From Gammaproteobacteria bacterium (GTDB taxonomy: Bacteria > Pseudomonadota > Gammaproteobacteria > PS1 > Pseudothioglobaceae), in contig JAJRPY010000167.1 of NCBI GenBank assembly GCA_024280535.1, forward strand, positions 1 to 11,494: DNA of 11,494 nucleotides, given 5' to 3'. This document shows, in pieces, positions 7,184 through 11,494 of this stretch. The position numbers and the translations under genes are program-made. Position 1 is the stretch's first letter, and each line of letters opens with the position of its first letter. The notes below the pieces were generated by a model. That model was given only the letters and a program-made list of their open reading frames with translations. It did no database searches and had not been told where the DNA came from.

Positions 7184-8632
7184 TTAAAAACGCCAAAAAG
7201 CTTTATGCAATAAAGCCACCAGTGTTAAGATTTCTAAGCGCCCGAGTAGCATTGAAAAACTCAAAATCCACTTGGCTGCTTCGTTGATTGCGCCATAATT
7301 CTCAGCCACCGCACCCAACCCTGGGCCAAGATTATTAATACTCGCAGCCGTTGCCGAAAAGGCAGTGATTTGATCCATACCCGTAAACATTAATGCCACC
7401 ATAATCAACGCAAAGGCAATCATATATAATGAGAAAAAACCCCAAACAGAAATCAAGGTGCTTTCGCCAACGCTACGCTGATTAAGCTTGATATTAATCT
7501 GTGCATTGGGATGAATAAACTTTTTAATTTCTTTCATGGCCAGTTTAAACACTAACAACATTCTCACCACCTTAATCCCCCCGCCTGTTGAACCTGCACA
7601 AGCGCCAATAAAACTGGAAAAAATCAGCAACACTGGCAAAATCACCGGCCATAATAAAAAATTAGTTGACGCAAACCCTGTGGTAGTTGCCATGGAGACA
7701 CTTTGAAAAACGCCATAACGCAAGGCTTCCGACATTGTTTGATACTGCCCACTGATAAATAAAAACAGACTAACAACTGCCAGCAACACTATCAACATTA
7801 ATGAATAGGCTTGAAATTCAGAATCCTTAAAAAAAGCCAGCACATTTTTCTTGCGCCATACAAAAAAGTGCAAGGAAAAATTAATACCTGCTAAAAACAT
7901 AAACACCACAGCAACCAATTCAATCACTGCATTATCAAAATAACCTATGGATAAATCATGGGTAGAAAAACCACCAATGGCAACGGTTGAATAACTATGC
8001 CCAATAGCATCAAACAAATCCATCCCCGCAAAATAATAAGCCAGTGCACAAATTAGGGTGAAACTTAAGTAAATTTTCCACAAGGCTTTGGCAGTTTGGG
8101 TTAATTTTGGTGTTAATCTATCTTTGGAAATACCACTAGATTCAGCATGATACAACTCCATACCACCCACACCGAGCATCGGTAAAATAGCCACTGCCAG
8201 GACAATAATGCCCATACCACCGAGCCATTGCAACTGCTGTCGATAATATAAAATTGATTTTGGCAAATCATCCAACCCTGATAAGGCTGTCGCACCTGTT
8301 GTGGTCAAACCAGACATTGACTCAAAAAAAGCATCTGAAAAAGACATATTTAAGGCTTCTGAAAGCAAAAATGGCGTGGTTGCAAATAATGACAAAACAA
8401 ACCAAAAACTGACCACGACTAAAACACCTTCTCTAATTCTAAACGCCTTGGTTGATTTTCTAACAGGTAAATACACCAATAAACCGCTTACAAAAGTCAA
8501 TGAGAATGCCGCTACAAAAGAATGGGTTTCATTTTGTTGATAAATAATATCAACCAAAATAGGGGGTAATTGAGTCAAACTAAATACCATCAACAACAAG
8601 CCAATGGTTTTAAATACAATACTAAACTGCAT
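7184..8632 (-). CDS. trkH: Trk potassium uptake system membrane subunit TrkH
   Basis: Potassium-translocating subunit of the Trk system in the inner membrane. At 482 residues it matches E. coli TrkH in length. The four pore loops that form the selectivity filter are visible: TTTGAT (110-115), STVAIGGFS (215-223), TTTGFAS (316-322) and NNLGPGLG (433-440), each with its filter glycine. The glycine-rich gate-region sequence GACAGSTGGGIK (343-354) is also present. The protein is hydrophobic throughout, as expected for the 2TM-P-2TM superfamily. AGGA lies six bases before the ATG at 8632. The gene follows trkA in the same direction across a 104-base gap that contains a hairpin. TrkA (RCK domains) is its regulatory partner and is encoded directly upstream. 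Confidence 0.95.
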   Translation of the reverse strand: MQFSIVFKTIGLLLMVFSLTQLPPILVDIIYQQNETHSFVAAFSLTFVSGLLVYLPVRKSTKAFRIREGVLVVVSFWFVLSLFATTPFLLSEALNMSFSDAFFESMSGLTTTGATALSGLDDLPKSILYYRQQLQWLGGMGIIVLAVAILPMLGVGGMELYHAESSGISKDRLTPKLTQTAKALWKIYLSFTLICALAYYFAGMDLFDAIGHSYSTVAIGGFSTHDLSIGYFDNAVIELVAVVFMFLAGINFSLHFFVWRKKNVLAFFKDSEFQAYSLMLIVLLAVVSLFLFISGQYQTMSEALRYGVFQSVSMATTTGFASTNFLLWPVILPVLLIFSSFIGACAGSTGGGIKVVRMLLVFKLAMKEIKKFIHPNAQINIKLNQRSVGESTLISVWGFFSLYMIAFALIMVALMFTGMDQITAFSATAASINNLGPGLGAVAENYGAINEAAKWILSFSMLLGRLEILTLVALLHKAFWRF

Positions 8633-8658
8633 ATTATTTCCTAGTTAAGGGTATCTTT

Positions 8659-8718
8659 AAAAACCCGTGGTGGCTGATTAAAAGTGACTTGTGATGCGTT
8701 TTTAGTGCCACCTCTGGG
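8659..8718 (-). terminator. Hairpin with U-run between trkA and trkH (terminator or attenuator)
   Basis: On the minus (coding) strand, CCC-AGA-GGTGGC (8718-8707) can pair with GCCACC-AC-GGG (8674-8664): six GC-rich pairs, a small internal loop and three further G-C pairs. This is followed at once by TTTTT (8663-8659). The loop contains a further possible TAAAA/TTTTA stem. This is the usual form of an intrinsic terminator, though with an extended loop. As it sits inside the trkA-trkH unit it would reduce read-through into trkH, or protect the 3' end of the trkA message. No folding energy was computed. Confidence 0.5.
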
Positions 8719-8736
8719 CCTGACTTTACAATAATG

Positions 8737-10110
8737 TTAATCAAAATAACCTTCAAATAACTCTTCAACCGCGTGGATTTTACTCACATCAGTCAGCACT
8801 AACAACACATGATCACCCTCTTCAATCACCAGCTTTCCACAACCCATAATCACTTGATGATTACGCACAATCGAGGCAACCACCACGCCATCTGGCAGTT
8901 TAATTTGCTCAATACTCTTTCCCACAACATCTGAATGATTACTATCGCCATGCACAATCACCTCAATCGCTTCAGATTTTCCCTGACGCAATGAATGCAC
9001 CATCATAGTATCCCCTTTGCGAATATGCGCCAAAATGCCACTGGTGGTAATCTGATCAGGCGAAATAACCATATCCACGTCCTCACTTTGTTCAGCCAAA
9101 TCTTCATACACATTACGCTTAACCAGAGAAATTGTTTTATACGCGCCCAACCGTTTTGCCAAAATAGAAACAATCACATTAATTTCATCAGAATCCGTTA
9201 ATGCTAAAAATAAATCTGTGCTTTCAATGCCCTCTTCTAACAATAATTCTTCATTAGACGCATTGCCACGCAACACCAGCACATCTTCCAACTCATCTGC
9301 CAACTCTTTAACTCGCTCTTTACTCTTTTCAATAATTCTAACGTGGTGATTTTTTTCTAAATGCTTGGCTAAATTCAGCCCAATATGACCGCCACCGGCA
9401 ATAATGATATTTTTATAAGCCTTGTCAAGCCGTCTAAATTCTTTCAACACTCTAGAAACGCTTTCTTTTTTAGTCACAAAATAAACTCGATCGCCATCTT
9501 TGATAACCGTATCGCCATAAGCAGAAATGGCCTGACCATTGCGATACAAGCTAACAATACGCATATCAATATTGGGCAAATGCTGGTTTAATTCTTTAAT
9601 CGGACGACCCACAATCGGCGTTCCTGCATAGGCCTTAGTTTCAACCAATTGCACCAAGCCATTTTCAAATTCAAACACCTGCTCAGCGCCCGGCTCCTCA
9701 ACCACCCGTTTAATATAATCTGTCACCAATTCTTCAGGAGTGATAATAAAATCAATGGGAATGGCATCATTTGAAAACAATTCTTTACGGTGTAAATATT
9801 CTGCCGTACGCACACGAGCGATTTTTTTATCCACTTGGTACAGTGTATGTGCCATTTGACAAGCAAGCATATTGCCCTCATCAGAGCGCGTGACTGCAAT
9901 CACCATATCCATATTTTTAATATCCGCCTCTTCCAAAATATTCGGATAAGCGGCAAATCCGCACACCGTTTTAATGTCTAAATGACGCTGAAGATCGAGC
10001 AAATTTGTCTCGTCTTTATCAATAATGGTAATGTCATTATCATCATCTTTGCTTAAATATTTAGCCAATGTTGAGCCAACTTGACCTGCCCCTAAAATTA
10101 AAATTTTCAT
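8737..10110 (-). CDS. trkA: Trk potassium transporter regulatory subunit TrkA
   Basis: Cytoplasmic, peripheral membrane NAD(H)/nucleotide-binding subunit that gates TrkH. At 457 residues it equals E. coli TrkA within one residue and has the duplicated layout RCK_N-RCK_C-RCK_N-RCK_C. The first Rossmann fold shows GAGQVG (7-12), with Asp31 closing the second strand as in NAD-binding folds. The second shows GGGHIG (239-244), with Glu261 in the equivalent place. The intervening RCK_C domains lie about at 145-220 and 370-455. The start is supported by AAGG seven bases before the ATG, located within the last codons of the ntrX-like gene, two bases away. The gene is therefore likely co-transcribed and translationally coupled with the two-component genes upstream. 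Confidence 0.95.
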   Translation of the reverse strand: MKILILGAGQVGSTLAKYLSKDDDNDITIIDKDETNLLDLQRHLDIKTVCGFAAYPNILEEADIKNMDMVIAVTRSDEGNMLACQMAHTLYQVDKKIARVRTAEYLHRKELFSNDAIPIDFIITPEELVTDYIKRVVEEPGAEQVFEFENGLVQLVETKAYAGTPIVGRPIKELNQHLPNIDMRIVSLYRNGQAISAYGDTVIKDGDRVYFVTKKESVSRVLKEFRRLDKAYKNIIIAGGGHIGLNLAKHLEKNHHVRIIEKSKERVKELADELEDVLVLRGNASNEELLLEEGIESTDLFLALTDSDEINVIVSILAKRLGAYKTISLVKRNVYEDLAEQSEDVDMVISPDQITTSGILAHIRKGDTMMVHSLRQGKSEAIEVIVHGDSNHSDVVGKSIEQIKLPDGVVVASIVRNHQVIMGCGKLVIEEGDHVLLVLTDVSKIHAVEELFEGYFD

Positions 10111-10112
10111 TA

Positions 10113-10694
10113 TTAAACCTTGTTTTTATCAATTCCTAAATCTTTAAGTTTGCGGTATAAAGTAGTGCGTTCCAACCCTGCTTTGGTTGCTACTATGGCA
10201 ATATTGTGATTATTTTCTTGCAAATGATGGTTAAAATATTCTTTTTCAAATAAGTTTCTAGCCACTTTTAATGGTGCATCAAAATCTATGCCAGTAATGG
10301 CATCACAATTAGTTTTAAGCGCCTGTTGAGATAAAAATTTACGTACCAATGGCAAAATATCATGCAAAGGTTTTTTTAAGAAATCAACTGCACCGAGTTT
10401 AATCGCTTTCACCACATCTTTATGTTCTGCATGCCCCGACATCATTACAATTGGGGTTGAAAATCCTTGCTCAATCCATTCTTCTAACAAGGACATACCA
10501 TCTTGACCCGGCATCCAAACATCCATCATCACCAAATCAAATGTCTGGGTTTCGATTAAACTTTTGGCCTCTTTGGCATTGGCAGCCAAACTCACCTGAT
10601 AATTAACATCTTCTAGTGTGTCCATCATCGTTTCTGCATTGATGCGTTCATCATCAATAATCAAAATTCTGCCGATTATATTTATATTATCCAT
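10113..10694 (-). CDS. ntrX: NtrX-like response regulator lacking the AAA+ sigma54-activation domain
   Basis: 193-residue response regulator. The receiver (about 8-125) has the acidic pair Asp14/Asp15, phosphoacceptor Asp58, Ser86 and Lys108, so it should accept phosphate from NtrY. After a short linker comes a Fis-type helix-turn-helix (about 140-188) whose sequence ARNLFEKEYFNHHLQ...LERTTLYRKLKDLG has the same pattern as the C-terminus of NtrX proteins. Canonical NtrX is about 450-470 residues and carries an AAA+ domain with a GAFTGA loop between these parts; none of that is present. The reading frame is clean, so this looks like a domain loss and not a broken gene. It resembles in layout RegA/ActR/PrrA regulators, an alternative assignment, but the neighbours (ntrY-type kinase, trkA, trkH) favour NtrX descent. 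A strong AAGGAG lies six bases before the ATG. The regulated genes are unknown. Confidence 0.85.
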   Translation of the reverse strand: MDNINIIGRILIIDDERINAETMMDTLEDVNYQVSLAANAKEAKSLIETQTFDLVMMDVWMPGQDGMSLLEEWIEQGFSTPIVMMSGHAEHKDVVKAIKLGAVDFLKKPLHDILPLVRKFLSQQALKTNCDAITGIDFDAPLKVARNLFEKEYFNHHLQENNHNIAIVATKAGLERTTLYRKLKDLGIDKNKV

Positions 10695-10700
10695 TGGTCT

Positions 10701-10706
10701 CTCCTT
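10701..10706 (-). promoter_or_regulatory. Ribosome binding site of the ntrX-like gene
   Basis: AAGGAG on the minus strand, preceded by a run of A residues and six bases from the ATG at 10694. It lies in the 17-base gap after the kinase stop codon, so the regulator can be translated efficiently and independently of the kinase. Confidence 0.7.
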
Positions 10707-10711
10707 TTTTT

Positions 10712-11494
10712 TTACACTTGATGATTAAATTCAATAACCACTTTGGCACCATGCGGCTTAATATTGGAGGCAAATATACGCGCATCGTGCTGTTCAACGA
10801 TATTTTGCACAATGGCCATACCCAATCCACTACCTTTAACCTTAGTCGTAACATAAGGCTCAAACACGCGATCTAGCACATCTTTATTAAAACCATCGCC
10901 ATTATCAGTAACACTCAAACGCACTAAATTTTTATCTGCCACATATTCAGTGACAATATTAACGCTAATATTATCTTCCAAAGAGGATTCTGCTGAATTT
11001 TTAACCAAATTAATCAGCACTCTTGATAAACTGGTCGGATCCAACAATAATGGTGGCACATCAGCTGCCAAATCATAGTTAATTACTAAACCCTGTTGCG
11101 CATCATACAAAGAAATTGTCTGGCTAATAATATTATTCAAATCACTTAACCGGCGTTCAATTTGCGGGATGTTGGCATAATCTGCAAAGGCACTCACCAT
11201 CAAATCCATTGATTTCACCTGATTAATAATAGTATTGGTGGTTTTGTCGATGACTTCCAAATCTCGGCCTTGTGATGAATCCATAAAACGATTACGCAAA
11301 CGTTGTGCGGATAATAAAATGGGAGTTAATGGATTTTTAATTTCGTGCGCCATACGGATAGCAACCTCGCCCCAGGCGGCTTTTTTCTGCGCTCGATTCA
11401 GTTTGGAAATGTCTTTAATAATAATCACGTAGCCCAATATTTTTCCATAACTTTCCAGCATAGCCCCTTGACACGACAACAACAAATGCCGATC
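10712..11494 (-). CDS. ntrY: NtrY-type sensor histidine kinase, C-terminal part (gene continues beyond window)
   Basis: The frame is open to the last base of the window, so the N-terminal sensor region (normally membrane helices, an extracytoplasmic domain, HAMP and PAS) lies outside. About 260 residues are visible. The numbering used here counts the TTG at 11485 as residue 1. A short PAS tail (VIIIKDISKLNRAQ) is followed by the dimerisation/phosphorylation helix with His47 in RMAHEIKNPLTPILLSAQRL, a pattern typical of NtrY and NtrB kinases. The catalytic domain shows the N box with Asn163, the G1 box DNGDG (194-198) and the G2 box GSGLGMA (218-224), so ATP binding should be intact. It should phosphorylate the adjacent NtrX-like regulator, which starts 17 bases downstream. 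In other proteobacteria ntrYX is linked to nitrogen or redox control; the signal here is not visible. Confidence 0.88.
   Translation of the reverse strand, partial: DRHLLLSCQGAMLESYGKILGYVIIIKDISKLNRAQKKAAWGEVAIRMAHEIKNPLTPILLSAQRLRNRFMDSSQGRDLEVIDKTTNTIINQVKSMDLMVSAFADYANIPQIERRLSDLNNIISQTISLYDAQQGLVINYDLAADVPPLLLDPTSLSRVLINLVKNSAESSLEDNISVNIVTEYVADKNLVRLSVTDNGDGFNKDVLDRVFEPYVTTKVKGSGLGMAIVQNIVEQHDARIFASNIKPHGAKVVIEFNHQV

Overview
The window is a compact, AT-rich stretch of a gammaproteobacterial chromosome. The protein sequences, the tight gene spacing, the A/T-rich codon use and the ntrYX-trkAH gene order would fit a sulfur-oxidising SUP05/Thioglobus or bivalve-symbiont type genome. That placement is an inference from style and was not tested by a search. 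No tRNA, rRNA, CRISPR array, insertion sequence or phage gene is visible. All genes look intact except the two cut by the window edges.

Layout: (1) 1-1152 (+) is the C-terminal two thirds of the lipid A flippase MsbA. (2) 1216-6232 (-) is a tightly packed four-gene unit. In transcription order it encodes a DoxX-family membrane protein, a membrane-anchored glutamate-synthase-like FMN/Fe-S protein, an acetolactate-synthase-like ThDP enzyme, and an aldehyde dehydrogenase. The gaps are 15, 1 and about 8 bases, and some ribosome binding sites lie inside the preceding gene. (3) 6233-6651 is a 419-base divergent intergenic region holding a TATAAT box on the minus strand and a long putative leader. 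(4) 6652-7140 (+) is a secreted YHS-domain protein. (5) 7184-11494 (-) reads ntrY (partial), ntrX-like, trkA, trkH: a two-component system followed by the Trk potassium uptake system.

How they work together: in region 5, NtrY phosphorylates the NtrX-like regulator, and TrkA gates the TrkH potassium channel. The regulator has lost the entire AAA+ sigma54-activation domain and keeps only receiver plus Fis-type HTH, so the output of this pathway must differ from canonical NtrX. In region 2 the gene set suggests a carbon-carbon bond lyase/ligase step (ThDP enzyme), oxidation of an aldehyde (ALDH), and a membrane-bound flavin/iron-sulfur protein plus DoxX that could pass electrons to the quinone pool. 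No known pathway with exactly this composition was recognised, and it is the best candidate here for an undescribed system. A hairpin with a U-run between trkA and trkH may set the ratio of the two Trk subunits.
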